DNA of 34,431 nucleotides from Anaerolineales bacterium (GCA_025057205.1 JANWXR010000005.1:1-34431); one strand, 5' to 3'; positions 14,525 to 22,146 are shown, counted from the stretch's first letter. Notes: generated by a model not told the origin, from the letters alone. Program-made: numbers and translations.

Positions 14525-14949
14525 ACGACTTGCCCGCAGTGGTGGAGTTAACGGACCTGAAAACCGGACGCCTGGCTCAACTCTTAGCCAGCGAAGAAGG
14601 CCCGCGCTCACGCTACGATCGCCACCTGGATACGCTCTTCGTCCTGTTCACAGACCCACGCGAGGAGCACGTTGTCCACTATGTGGATGACAAGGTGGCG
14701 GTGCTGTACAACCCGGACACGCTGGAAGTGATCGGTTTTCAAATCGAGAGCTTTGAGCGGCGTTTCTTGGGTGACGAAAGGACGAAGCGCTGGCGCTTCA
14801 GCGAAACGGGGCTGGCAATCCAAGGTTTCGAGCTGGAGTTTTACTTTGTCCGGCCTGACCCGCTCGGCTGGGTTCGTGAGTTCTGGCCGGCGGTCTCGGA
14901 GCAGGCCCGCCGCCGAGCAGTGACGTTGCAGGTACCGGTCCCGGCGTGA
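14521..14949 (+). CDS. DUF2283-like partner protein (antitoxin candidate)
   Basis: It begins at the ATG of an ATGA overlap (14521), not at the track's 14254. The 142 residues include YDRHLDTLFVLFTD, HYVDDKVAVLYNPDTLEVIG and FQIESFERRFL, a strand pattern like DUF2283 proteins (D-x-L-x-V/I ... V-x-x-R/Y-N-P-x-T-x-E-V-x-G). The second half (residues about 75-142) is extra and of no known kind. Coupling to the nuclease-like gene suggests it binds and neutralises that protein; this is inference. It converges with the minus-strand cluster, with a 26-bp gap. Confidence 0.55.
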   Translation: MNDLPAVVELTDLKTGRLAQLLASEEGPRSRYDRHLDTLFVLFTDPREEHVVHYVDDKVAVLYNPDTLEVIGFQIESFERRFLGDERTKRWRFSETGLAIQGFELEFYFVRPDPLGWVREFWPAVSEQARRRAVTLQVPVPA

Positions 14950-14975
14950 TACGTCGGGCGCGCCGGCCGCTGTGA

Positions 14976-15161
14976 TCACTTTCTCTGAAAAGGTTTGGTG
15001 CCGGCCTCCCGCTTCCACTGGATCACTTCCAGTGTCCGGCGATGTAAGCGTTTCTGCAACTCGTCTATGATGGGATGCGCAGCTGGGGGAGCTAAGACGC
15101 GTAGTGCTACGATGAGGTGTAGGTCGCTCAGTTCAGATAGGCGCTTCTTGGCACCACTCAT
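14976..15161 (-). CDS. 61-aa basic hypothetical protein
   Basis: MSGAKKRLSELSDLHLIVAL... is helical and strongly basic at the end (QWKREAGTKPFQRK). Its ATG shares one base with the stop of the upstream gene (TGATG), which supports translation. No family is recognised. As a small basic protein at the end of a regulator cluster it could bind nucleic acid, but no motif shows this. Confidence 0.5.
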   Translation of the reverse strand: MSGAKKRLSELSDLHLIVALRVLAPPAAHPIIDELQKRLHRRTLEVIQWKREAGTKPFQRK

Positions 15162-15400
15162 CAGAACACGTAGATGAGCGTGCGCCGGCCTCGGCCCCGC
15201 CGCACGGTCTCGATGATCTGGCGCGCTTCCAACGCGCAGATACGGCGCTGTGCATCCCTGTAGTCCTGACCCAGCGCTGCTGCCAGAGGGGCGACGCCCT
15301 CCACGCGGCCATGCTCCCTACACACTTCGGCGATGGCGCAGCAGAGTTGACGCATTCGATTCCCCGTCACGTTGCAGTCCCTACAAGCCTTTGGCTTCAT
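15161..15400 (-). CDS. Small winged-helix-like DNA-binding protein
   Basis: A 79-residue protein. The N-terminus has CRDC and CC pairs. Residues about 35-79 (GVAPLAAALGQDYRDAQRRI, then ALEARQIIETVRRGRGRRTL) read as helix-turn-helix plus beta wing of a MarR/winged-helix type. Its start lies inside the end of the preceding gene (20-bp overlap) and its stop overlaps the next start. It could be a transcription regulator or excisionase-like architectural protein of the element. Confidence 0.55.
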   Translation of the reverse strand: MKPKACRDCNVTGNRMRQLCCAIAEVCREHGRVEGVAPLAAALGQDYRDAQRRICALEARQIIETVRRGRGRRTLIYVF

Positions 15401-15758
15401 CGCTATCTTCGCCTTTCAGCAAATAATCTAACGCATCAATCTTATACCGAATGCGGCGCAGCGCTTCGCGGACCTGTTCCACGCACACCACAGGCTTGGG
15501 TGGGGCAGGGCGTTCCATCGCCCAGGCCCGCTCTGCACGCTTCCGCGCCCGCATCAGCGCCGCGTGCATCGCCGGTGTGTCGCGTATCGTGCCATTAAGC
15601 ATCTTGCGTAGCTGGGCTTGATTGGGCAGGCGCAGGCGGCGCGCCGCCTCGCGCTGGTTGCCGCCGCACTGCTTGAGCACCGCCCGGATGAGCTTGCGGG
15701 CTTCCGGGCTGGATTTGGGCTTTTTGCCATTCGGACGACTTGAGATATGGCTAGTCAT
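15381..15758 (-). CDS. Fis/NtrC-type helix-turn-helix protein
   Basis: A 125-residue basic protein. Residues about 18-54 (EARKLIRAVLKQCGGNQREA, then ARRLRLPNQAQLRKMLNG) resemble the Fis-type 'GNxxxAARxLxxxxxxLxxxL' DNA-binding helix-turn-helix, with the recognition helix slightly altered. The remainder is helical with an acidic end. It starts 14 bp after the stop of the Wzy_C-like gene and overlaps the next gene, so it belongs to the same minus-strand operon. Confidence 0.6.
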   Translation of the reverse strand: MTSHISSRPNGKKPKSSPEARKLIRAVLKQCGGNQREAARRLRLPNQAQLRKMLNGTIRDTPAMHAALMRARKRAERAWAMERPAPPKPVVCVEQVREALRRIRYKIDALDYLLKGEDSDEAKGL

Positions 15759-15771
15759 GTTGCTCCGCTCC

Positions 15772-16743
15772 CTAGGCCGGTTTCAGGCCGGTTTCAGGCA
15801 TGCCTATCTCTACTTCCAAGAGCGCCACGTTGGCCATCACCATCGCTGCAATCATCGGCAACCCGAAAGTGTCATCTACCAACTGGTGCCCCAACCAGGC
15901 CAGCAGCGCCCAGCGCGCCGGAGACTGTGAGCGCTGCGCGACCTGTATCACCCGATAGATCACTAGCCCCCACGCGCCAACCCCAAGCGCGCCCATCTCG
16001 GCGGCGATGGTGAGCAGGGCATTGTCCGCGTGAGACTTTGCCAGCTCCACGCGCGCCAGGATCGGGTACATGCCAACGCCCCAACCGAGGAGCGGGCGCT
16101 GGGAAAACAGGCGCGCAGCCTCGGCATAGGTCTGCACGCGCACCCACACCGTGGCGGGGCGGAATGCCACTAGCAGCCCAAGGATTACGATGGCCACAAC
16201 GCCAAATGCAATCAGATGACGGCGCCGTGTGCGCCACAGCACAGGCGCATAGCGCACAGCTACGGGCATCAACCCTGCGACCCATGCGCCACGCGAACCG
16301 GTAGCGGCCAGCGCCACCAGCACGGTCGCGAAGCGCCATCTGCCAGTCTGCCACGCCCAAGGCGCAACCAGCAGCAGGCCACTCGCGTATAGATTAGGAT
16401 TCATCAGCCAGCCGGGCCGCGCGCCAGTGAGCGATTGCTCCATGATCGCCATGGCGGCCAGCACCAGGCCGGCCCATATCAGCACGCGGCGGGCGATGTG
16501 CGGGGCAGATAAGGTCAGCGCGTACACGCCCACACTCGCGCACCAGAGCATGAGCATGCGCGGCGGGACAGATTGGATAGGGGCAAGCAGCACCATATTG
16601 GCTAACATCACCGCGGCGAAGAGAGACAGCGCAGGCAGTAGCGCATAGGTCGCCGATCGGCGCATGGCGCCATAGATTAGGCCGCATAGGCCAAGGCCAA
16701 CCATCAACCAAAAGGTCAGTTCTCTAAACTCAAGATTCATCAT
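15772..16743 (-). CDS. Wzy_C/O-antigen-ligase-like membrane protein
   Basis: A 323-residue protein with about nine or ten hydrophobic helices. Motifs of the O-antigen ligase/polymerase family are clear: NPNLYASGLLLVAPWAW (about 115-131), ATGSRGAWVAG with Arg151, LFSQRPLLGWGVGMYPI (about 212-228), and SHADNALLTIAAEMGALG (His238 near the predicted large loop). The family contains WaaL ligases, Wzy polymerases and PglL/PilO protein O-oligosaccharyltransferases; these cannot be told apart by eye. It is shorter than the usual 400 or more residues. With the element's GT39 enzyme and Ser/Thr-rich exported proteins it suggests a private O-glycosylation route. Confidence 0.8.
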   Translation of the reverse strand: MMNLEFRELTFWLMVGLGLCGLIYGAMRRSATYALLPALSLFAAVMLANMVLLAPIQSVPPRMLMLWCASVGVYALTLSAPHIARRVLIWAGLVLAAMAIMEQSLTGARPGWLMNPNLYASGLLLVAPWAWQTGRWRFATVLVALAATGSRGAWVAGLMPVAVRYAPVLWRTRRRHLIAFGVVAIVILGLLVAFRPATVWVRVQTYAEAARLFSQRPLLGWGVGMYPILARVELAKSHADNALLTIAAEMGALGVGAWGLVIYRVIQVAQRSQSPARWALLAWLGHQLVDDTFGLPMIAAMVMANVALLEVEIGMPETGLKPA

Positions 16744-16744
16744 C

Positions 16745-16795
16745 TGTTCGTCTGCGTCCGTTGCGTCCGTTGCTTCCGTTGCGTCCGTCCGAGAG
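16745..16795. repeat. Short tandem array of TTGCGTCCG-like 9-mers
   Basis: GTCCGTTGCGTCCGTTGCTTCCGTTGCGTCCGTCCG fills the 54-bp gap between two minus-strand genes. It is a simple repeat of no evident function; it may have arisen by slippage. An ORF-track entry runs through it as a low-complexity tail and is a shadow. Confidence 0.6.
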
Positions 16796-16797
16796 CG

Positions 16798-17406
16798 TCA
16801 CGCTTTCGGAGACTTGCGCCACAAAATGACCGGTATCTCGGCGTGAGTGGGGTAGGGCACGTCGAGCTGTCCGTACTTCATGGACATGCGATAACGTGAG
16901 TAGCTCCAGCCATACGCCCAATCCGCCGCCTGATTGCCGCGTGGGGGCGTCAGCACAGCCTGACGCAGCATTGTGCCGAGACAGCGCTGCCAATCGGCGT
17001 AACCAACGTAGCGGCACATGGCGCGCCAGCCAAAGCCTCCATAGCGCGCCACGAATGCGAACCGGATGAGCGCGTCCACGATCTGCCGCTGGCGGTCATC
17101 GTCCGCGCTAGCAGGATGCACGGTCTCCTCGTGCGCCAGGTCGAGCGCATCCTGGTCGTAGGCATAGGTCTGTGGCAGAGACTGCCAGGCGATGTGCGGC
17201 CTGTGCGCGCGCCAATCCTGCAACCGATGATGAGCGTAGCCCACGATGATGACGCACCCGGCGCAGATGGCCGAGAGCACCAGCACTTGCAGGCCCGAGA
17301 CGATGAGCGGGGCGATGTCGTCTCGCTTGAGAAAGGGTTGTACGGCAATCCCGATCACGCAGGCGATCAGCACTTTCGTCAGACTGCTTACTAACTGTTT
17401 CTGCAT
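16798..17406 (-). CDS. 202-aa membrane protein with cytoplasmic domain, unknown
   Basis: Two hydrophobic helices at about residues 5-25 and 33-58 (LIVSGLQVLVLSAICAGCVI) are followed by an about 140-residue soluble domain rich in Trp/Tyr/Arg (FGWRAMCRYVGYADWQRCLG, GWSYSRYRMSMKYG), ending LWRKSPKA. A good SD (GGAGGG) precedes the ATG at 17406. It is the first gene of the minus-strand cluster reaching down to 14976. No family is recognised; the soluble part may be a helical protein-binding domain. Confidence 0.65.
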   Translation of the reverse strand: MQKQLVSSLTKVLIACVIGIAVQPFLKRDDIAPLIVSGLQVLVLSAICAGCVIIVGYAHHRLQDWRAHRPHIAWQSLPQTYAYDQDALDLAHEETVHPASADDDRQRQIVDALIRFAFVARYGGFGWRAMCRYVGYADWQRCLGTMLRQAVLTPPRGNQAADWAYGWSYSRYRMSMKYGQLDVPYPTHAEIPVILWRKSPKA

Positions 17407-17466
17407 TGTGCCCTCCGAGCTGAGCCGGTATCTTCAGCGTGCGCGGTGAGTGCCCTCCCCGCGCCG

Positions 17467-17491
17467 CCCGGCCTGTGTGCAGCAGGCCGGG
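17467..17491. terminator. 9-bp hairpin between two minus-strand operons
   Basis: CCCGGCCTG, 7-nt loop, CAGGCCGGG just downstream of the 17499 gene stop, before the 17406 gene. The stem is perfect. On the minus strand no T run follows. It could end the replication operon transcript. Confidence 0.45.
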
Positions 17492-17498
17492 TGTTTGG

Positions 17499-17765
17499 TT
17501 ATGCACCCGGCACGTCCCAATCAGGGTCGGTGCGCGGGTCATCGTAGGGTTCATGTGGTGTGCCGATCAATTCAACCTGAACTCCAGTGTCAACGCCCGG
17601 CTCTGATGCGAGGTCGGGCACAGGCACCGGCCCGGCCAGCGCGAGCGCGTGGTCGCGGATGATCCGCTCAGGCGCAGCGCCCCAGCGCTGCGCGAACGCG
17701 GCGCGGATGATGTCGTCGTCTGTGTCCAACGTGAAGGCGTGCCATAGGGGGGCTGTGTCAGTCAT
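17499..17765 (-). CDS. 88-aa acidic hypothetical protein
   Basis: Start at the second ATG (17765), correctly spaced from GGAGAAG; the ATG at 17771 touches the SD. MTDTAPLWHAFTLDTDDDII... is followed by FAQRWGAAPERIIRDHALAL, a helix-rich N-terminal half, and then an acidic Pro/Asp tail. It overlaps the upstream small membrane gene by 8 bp. Most of the ORF-track entry 17499-18167 is shadow. No family is recognised. Confidence 0.55.
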   Translation of the reverse strand: MTDTAPLWHAFTLDTDDDIIRAAFAQRWGAAPERIIRDHALALAGPVPVPDLASEPGVDTGVQVELIGTPHEPYDDPRTDPDWDVPGA

Positions 17766-17907
17766 GGTCATCTTCTCCGTAGCGGGGCAGGGGCGGAGGT
17801 TCCACCGATCGCTCGCCATCCAGTACCACGATCCATAAGGCGAGCAGGCAAAACAGGCCGATGACGATGAGCACAATGCCGAAATAGGTGAGTATCCATG
17901 TGTCCAT
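17758..17907 (-). CDS. 49-aa single-TM protein (not in ORF track)
   Basis: MDTWILTYFGIVLIVIGLFC... is one hydrophobic helix (residues about 4-29) with an acidic, Pro-rich cytoplasmic tail ending GEDDHD. The SD GGGAGG lies 7-8 bases upstream. It starts 2 bp after the stop of the preceding gene and overlaps the next. Function is unknown. Confidence 0.6.
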   Translation of the reverse strand: MDTWILTYFGIVLIVIGLFCLLALWIVVLDGERSVEPPPLPRYGEDDHD

Positions 17908-17908
17908 C

Positions 17909-18058
17909 TCACAGCCTCCCATGCGGCCGCCGGACACGTCTGCAACGCATCCGGCAAACGGTCATCAGCCACTTCCTGCCCTTGCGGGTGTATTGCACGT
18001 GGTAATACTGATGCGGCCCGGTGAATTCGCGGCCGCAGAACCCACATCTGACAGACAT
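17909..18058 (-). CDS. 49-aa zinc-ribbon-like basic protein (not in ORF track)
   Basis: MSVRCGFCGREFTGPHQYYH has a CxxC knuckle near the start; a second Cys pair (VCRMRC) lies near residues 35-39, and the tail is very basic (RRVRRPHGRL). The SD GGAGGG is well placed, within the 3' end of the primase gene. The two Cys pairs suggest a small zinc-binding, possibly nucleic-acid-binding protein. It is tightly packed behind the primase. Confidence 0.6.
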   Translation of the reverse strand: MSVRCGFCGREFTGPHQYYHVQYTRKGRKWLMTVCRMRCRRVRRPHGRL

Positions 18059-18060
18059 GG

Positions 18061-19239
18061 TCACGTTCCCTCCAACTCATCAAGGTCGCCCAGTAGGTCA
18101 ATGGCCAGCTGGTGCGGCGGTTGCACATGTTCGAGACGCGAGCGGATGTAGGCCGCGTGCGCCGCATCGTCGGCGAACAGGCTGCTCAGCGCCTCCCAGC
18201 GCGCGGCGCGCATCCACTGGTACACGTTGCCGCCGCGGAAGTGGTAGTCCGTCACATCCTTGCCCGCCGGTACACGGGCCGTGAACACGCGCCCACCCAG
18301 CGGCAGGGTGTTGAGCTTGTCGGCGCCGCGTTCCCCCGCGGCGTCGTTGTCGTACAGTGTGATGATGCGCTCGGCGTCGAGCAGGTAGGATGTCCACTCG
18401 GGCTGCCAGTCTTTGCCGGCGCCGTTGGTGGTGGTGAACACGCCGCCGAGCAGCTTGCCCTCCTGATAGGCGAGCATGCAGTCGAACTCACCCTCGCACG
18501 CGAACACCACGCGCCTATCGGCCAGCGTGTGCACGCCGTAGAGCGCCGGCTCACTTCCCTTCACCTGTCGGTATTTGTTGCGCTTTCCACACTTGGGGCA
18601 TGGGCCGGTCATGGTCAGGTGCTCGCCGCAGGCCACGCAGCGGTAGGGGTGCTCCGGCAGCAACCGTATCTTGATGCCCCACAGGTCGCAGCCCATGAAG
18701 GCGGGCAGCGTGATGCCCGCCCATACCCACAGCCCGGCGATCTCCATGCTCTTGGGGTTGTAGCCCACGCGCCACTGTCGCAGCGTGAGCGGCTGGAGTC
18801 CGCGCCGTGCCAGATAATCACGCACTCGCTGTGCCTTGGGGTTGTTGGCCCACAGATTGGCCTCGCATTCGTCCACCACGCGAGCCGCGGCATGCTGCCA
18901 CTGTAGCGTCGGCGGCCGATAGGACTTATCCAGCTTGGGCAGATCGGCCACGGTCACCGCCGGCAGGTCTGCTGCGCCCAGCCGCCGGCAGGCTTCTCGG
19001 AAGTCCACGCGCTCGTAGTCCATCACCCACTTGATGGGCTTCCATGACCTGCCGCACGGGTTGCAGAAGGCGGTGTTCTTTGCCCGGTGCACGTCGAGCG
19101 ATGGGTCATGGTCATCGTGGAACGGGCAGCGGAAGTACACATGCCCGTTGCGTTCGCGCAACGCCGGGCCAAGGTCGTGGGCGATGACGCCGGCGATGTC
19201 GAGCGCGTTCAGCCGGTCTATCTCGGACTGGGGGATCAT
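18061..19239 (-). CDS. DnaG-like primase (CHC2 zinc finger plus TOPRIM)
   Basis: A 392-residue protein using the ATG at 19239, which overlaps the previous stop (ATGA) and follows GGAGG; the track's 19257 start is less well placed. The CHC2 zinc site is Cys38, His41, Cys59, Cys62 (FRCPFHDDHDPSLDV, AFCNPCGRSW). An inserted zinc ribbon has CVACG at 201-205 and CPKCG at 214-218. The TOPRIM acidic residues are Glu249 (ACEGEFD) and Asp297/Asp299 (TLYDNDAAGE). It would synthesise RNA primers on element DNA. It lacks the C-terminal helicase-binding domain of chromosomal DnaG. Coupling to the upstream ATPase gene suggests a primase-helicase pair for autonomous replication. Confidence 0.88.
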   Translation of the reverse strand: MIPQSEIDRLNALDIAGVIAHDLGPALRERNGHVYFRCPFHDDHDPSLDVHRAKNTAFCNPCGRSWKPIKWVMDYERVDFREACRRLGAADLPAVTVADLPKLDKSYRPPTLQWQHAAARVVDECEANLWANNPKAQRVRDYLARRGLQPLTLRQWRVGYNPKSMEIAGLWVWAGITLPAFMGCDLWGIKIRLLPEHPYRCVACGEHLTMTGPCPKCGKRNKYRQVKGSEPALYGVHTLADRRVVFACEGEFDCMLAYQEGKLLGGVFTTTNGAGKDWQPEWTSYLLDAERIITLYDNDAAGERGADKLNTLPLGGRVFTARVPAGKDVTDYHFRGGNVYQWMRAARWEALSSLFADDAAHAAYIRSRLEHVQPPHQLAIDLLGDLDELEGT

Positions 19240-20891
19240 GTCTGGATCAACCTCCATACTTTGGTGCGGCTGCTCTCGCTGTTCGCTTCCTCCAGCAGGC
19301 CGTCGGCCGTCATCTGCTGGAGCAGCACCACCACATCATCACGCCGCCAGTTCAGGTAGCGCGTCAGGTTGCGGATGGTGACCATCTCGCCGCGCGCGTT
19401 CAGGTAGCGGATCATGGCGATGAGCCGCGCTTCGCGGTCGGCGCCCTCAAGCGGCCGGTCCATCACCTCCACGAAGCGGTGGGCGTTGACGCGCCACGTC
19501 TCGGCGATCTGGTGCGCGCGGGCGTAGTGCGCCAGAGTGATGCGCGGGGCCTCCTGTCTGCCGGAAACGGCCCAGTCGAGCGCAGATAAGAGCGTGGCCG
19601 TCTGCAACACGCGCACGGCGTTGCGCCCGTACATCTTGCGCAGGCGGTCATCGGGCGTCACGTCCGGGTGCTGGAGGTCGTAGCTCAGAGCTTCGTTGTA
19701 GCGCGTCCAGTGACGCCAGGCCTCCGCGGCTATCGCTACGTCCAGCGAGACCGGCTCCTTGCTCTGCGGGCCGCCTCCCGGCTCCGGCGTCTCATCGGGT
19801 TGCGGCAGGCGCTCCAGCAGCGCGGTGATGGTGCGGTCGAGCGAGGGCGGGCGCGGGATGGGCGCGTCGCTGTGGGTGATGCGCTCCGGGAACATGCGCT
19901 CCGGAACGAGCGTGACAAAGCGCGGCCATAGACCTACCTGCCACATCTGCAAGTTAGCGGCGGACTGGATGGCCGCCGGCGTGGTGGCGCCCAACATCGG
20001 CAGGTAGAGCCAGCGCATGGTGACCTGCCCATGACGGATGGTGCTGTAGGTCTTCTCGTCGTCGCAGTCGTAGGCCTTCAGGAAGACTTCAATCTTGCCG
20101 ATGTTGTAGTCCTTGCGAAAGCTGCCGAACAGCGACGAGGCCTCGTCAATGACGATGGCGCGCTGACCGGCGTGGAGCATGGCCTTGCGCCAGCGGCTCT
20201 GTTGCTCGTGGGGCATCTTGTGCAGGTTCACCGGCTCGATGCCGGCCAGCTCCTGAATGAGCCGGTCGCTCGACGATTCATCCGGCAGCAGCAGGTGCGG
20301 CATGGTGGCGCGGATAAGCCGGCGCGCGACGTTGAGGGCGGTGGTCTTGTGGAAGATGGTGCTCTCCGCCACCCACAACACCCACAGCACCGGGTAGATG
20401 GCCGGCTCGAAGTAGGTGGTGACGTGGAGCCGGCGCGCGACGGCGATGCTGGCGATGGCGAGGGCTGCGGCCTCCGAGAAGTCGCAGGGCAGCGTGTTGG
20501 CGATCTGTTTGACGTAGCCAGCATATGTGTCCAGGAACTCGCCCGTTTCGGCGGCGGCCCGCTCCATGGCCGGAGTCAGGCGCGCGGGCTTGGGCAGGTC
20601 GGGGACCTCTACGACGATGCGCCGGTCACGCGCGTTCTGCGCGGCCTCATCCGGCTCTGGGAACTCGGTGAGCGTGGGCGGCACGTTGGCCACGGCTTGG
20701 AGGATGGCCTTGCCGTTGGGATGGGCGTTGACGAAGCGCATGAACGCGGCCGCGCGGTCGCCGTTCTGCGCCACGCGCAGCGCGCCGTACAGCTCGCGCC
20801 AGTCGCCGGTCAGGCGGTCTGGGTTGATGCTGTTGATGTCCGCGCCGGCCCTCAGGCGGGCGATGGCCCACGGCCCGTAGTGGACGGTCAC
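19236..20891 (-). CDS. DUF3987-like P-loop ATPase/helicase partner with degenerate Walker A
   Basis: About 551 residues. I prefer the GTG at 20891 (GTGA overlap, GGAG five bases upstream) to the track's GTG at 20897. The central domain resembles DUF3987: WVAESTIFHKTTALNVARR (about 174-191) stands where a P-loop should be but lacks both P-loop glycines while keeping Lys-Thr. AIVIDEASSLFG (about 245-256) is a Walker B. AYDCDDEKTYSTIRHG, then LPMLGATTPAAIQ, follow the family pattern. The C-terminus (about 485-550) looks like a winged helix (TIRNLTRYLNWRRDDVVVLL). Probably a replication helicase or loader partner of the downstream primase; ATPase activity needs testing because of the odd Walker A. 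Confidence 0.75.
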   Translation of the reverse strand: MTVHYGPWAIARLRAGADINSINPDRLTGDWRELYGALRVAQNGDRAAAFMRFVNAHPNGKAILQAVANVPPTLTEFPEPDEAAQNARDRRIVVEVPDLPKPARLTPAMERAAAETGEFLDTYAGYVKQIANTLPCDFSEAAALAIASIAVARRLHVTTYFEPAIYPVLWVLWVAESTIFHKTTALNVARRLIRATMPHLLLPDESSSDRLIQELAGIEPVNLHKMPHEQQSRWRKAMLHAGQRAIVIDEASSLFGSFRKDYNIGKIEVFLKAYDCDDEKTYSTIRHGQVTMRWLYLPMLGATTPAAIQSAANLQMWQVGLWPRFVTLVPERMFPERITHSDAPIPRPPSLDRTITALLERLPQPDETPEPGGGPQSKEPVSLDVAIAAEAWRHWTRYNEALSYDLQHPDVTPDDRLRKMYGRNAVRVLQTATLLSALDWAVSGRQEAPRITLAHYARAHQIAETWRVNAHRFVEVMDRPLEGADREARLIAMIRYLNARGEMVTIRNLTRYLNWRRDDVVVLLQQMTADGLLEEANSESSRTKVWRLIQT

Positions 20892-21097
20892 TTCCACTCC
20901 AGCGTCGCTTGAGCGATGACGAGTCTTTGCTTCGCAGCCCCAAGTTGATAGAGCAATTCGGCGCGTGCCGAATTACTTTCGTAATCGCCCTTGAGTGTGT
21001 TGATCAGACTTATCGCGGAGATGATGCCATCCAGCTGCTCAACGACTTCCGCAGTGCGTTGAAAAAGTTGTTCGTCAAGGTACATCATGTCGGTCAC
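20888..21097 (-). CDS. 69-aa helical hypothetical protein
   Basis: It starts with GTG in a GTGA overlap with the preceding stop (an ATG at 21088 is an alternative). MYLDEQLFQRTAEVVEQLDG and the rest form a likely helical coiled-coil-like protein (AELLYQLGAAKQRLVIAQAT). It overlaps the ATPase start by four bases. Function is unknown; a replication accessory role is possible from position only. Confidence 0.55.
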   Translation of the reverse strand: MTDMMYLDEQLFQRTAEVVEQLDGIISAISLINTLKGDYESNSARAELLYQLGAAKQRLVIAQATLEWK

Positions 21098-21474
21098 TCA
21101 AGAGGCCCCTGCCCGCCGGAGTGCCATACGCAGGCGGGCAGGGGAGCAGTGGGGGATTTCAGGCCCCAGCAGCGGGGGGCCTGGGGCCTGACGATGTCTT
21201 CGCGCGCCAGCAGGATGATGGCCACGCCCTCACAGGCGTTGGCGGCGCGCTCGTCGCCTGCCTCGCGCCACGCTCTGGCCGTGTCCTGCGCCAGCGCCAC
21301 GCACGCGGCCAGCTCCTCGCGGGCCACGGAGTGGAGCGCGCGCTCAATCGTCCGCGCCAGCTCGCCGTCGTCGGCGATTTGGCCCTGCTGGTAGGCGTGG
21401 ACGATGGCGATGGCGAGAGTGTTGCGGTCGTCCACGAGGCGCTGGCCGTTCTTGCCGATGGGAATGCTCAACAT
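21094..21474 (-). CDS. 126-aa helical hypothetical protein
   Basis: The ORF-track entry starts too early; the ATG at 21474 follows GAGGAACC and overlaps the upstream stop. MLSIPIGKNGQRLVDDRNTL is followed by long Ala-rich helices (REELAACVALAQDTARAWRE), then a Pro-rich tail. The translational overlap at both ends places it firmly in the replication operon. No family is recognised. Confidence 0.6.
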   Translation of the reverse strand: MLSIPIGKNGQRLVDDRNTLAIAIVHAYQQGQIADDGELARTIERALHSVAREELAACVALAQDTARAWREAGDERAANACEGVAIILLAREDIVRPQAPRCWGLKSPTAPLPACVWHSGGQGPLE

Positions 21475-21647
21475 GGTTCCTCGTGCTCGGCCACGAAGCG
21501 GAAGTCCGCGCCTAAGGCGCGGTGGCGGCCGATGCAGTCGAGGTACATGAGCGGGCGATAGGCCGGGCGACCGTGGTGCTCCTCGCGCACGCCGACGAAC
21601 TCGATGGTCGGGGTGATGACGTGCCAGGCGATGGGCTTGCGGTTCAT
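21468..21647 (-). CDS. 59-aa hypothetical protein (not in ORF track)
   Basis: MNRKPIAWHVITPTIEFVGV... runs to a TGA at 21468, overlapping the next gene by 7 bp; its ATG overlaps the upstream stop (ATGA) and AGGAG lies upstream. It contains several His and two Cys (LDCIGRHRALG) but no clear metal site. It is one residue below the ORF-track size threshold. Function is unknown. Confidence 0.58.
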   Translation of the reverse strand: MNRKPIAWHVITPTIEFVGVREEHHGRPAYRPLMYLDCIGRHRALGADFRFVAEHEEPC

Positions 21648-21844
21648 TCGCGCTTCTCCTGCTCAATGCGCTCAATGACCACATCCCGGCCGAGCCGCCA
21701 CGGCTGCCCGCGCCGGTCCACAAACACCGGGCCGTGCTGGGGGTCATGGCGGTACAGGCCGATGAGGACGGTGGCGCCGTGCACCAGCCGGTACCAGACG
21801 TTGGGCCGGCAGGGTTGGCCGGTAGAGTCGGTTGGCGTGTTCAT
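21644..21844 (-). CDS. 66-aa hypothetical protein
   Basis: MNTPTDSTGQPCRPNVWYRL, then a beta-rich core (VLIGLYRHDPQHGPVFVDRR) and a helical charged end. ATGA overlaps at both ends tie it to its neighbours. It resembles a small SH3-like or phage 'DUF' fold by strand pattern only; no family claim is made. Confidence 0.58.
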   Translation of the reverse strand: MNTPTDSTGQPCRPNVWYRLVHGATVLIGLYRHDPQHGPVFVDRRGQPWRLGRDVVIERIEQEKRE

Positions 21845-22146
21845 TCTGCCTCCCGGAATCGGTGGCTGTTGGTGGTGTACTCACATATGGTCTGCCATGC
21901 GGTCTCCGCATCAGGTCCATAGACACATACCAGTCGGCTTTCGTTGGTCACCCCCTGAAACTCCCCACTCATGTCGGAGTACTGCGGGACTGCCAGCACC
22001 GACGTCATGACCATTTTGAGCTTGGCCGGGCGATCGCCGAAATATTCGCCGTCGTATTCGCCGGCAGGCCGGTGCGGGGTGAACTCCATATGCGTCACCT
22101 GATCCAAGTTGACGATGAGGTTTTTGGTGACCATGATGGGTTTCAT
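21841..22146 (-). CDS. 101-aa hypothetical protein
   Basis: MKPIMVTKNLIVNLDQVTHM begins after AGGGAGG at a good distance. Alternating strands (KMVMTSVLAVPQYSDM, SRLVCVYGPDAETAWQTICE) suggest an alpha/beta fold. The 'LIVNLDQVTHMEF' opening is like small proteins that bear a bacterial PH-like or DUF2793-type strand, but the match is too weak to name. It is coupled to the next gene by ATGA. Confidence 0.6.
   Translation of the reverse strand: MKPIMVTKNLIVNLDQVTHMEFTPHRPAGEYDGEYFGDRPAKLKMVMTSVLAVPQYSDMSGEFQGVTNESRLVCVYGPDAETAWQTICEYTTNSHRFREAE

Noticed and set aside
17499-18167. Full-length 222-aa ORF
   Set aside because: Only the last 88 codons have a well-spaced SD and coding character; the rest is out-of-frame with two small genes carrying their own SDs.
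18112-18906. 264-aa plus-strand ORF
   Set aside because: Antisense shadow of the CHC2/TOPRIM primase, whose catalytic motifs are intact on the minus strand.
20031-20912. 293-aa plus-strand ORF
   Set aside because: Antisense shadow of the DUF3987-like ATPase gene; composition (VG/GD/LR-rich) is not protein-like.
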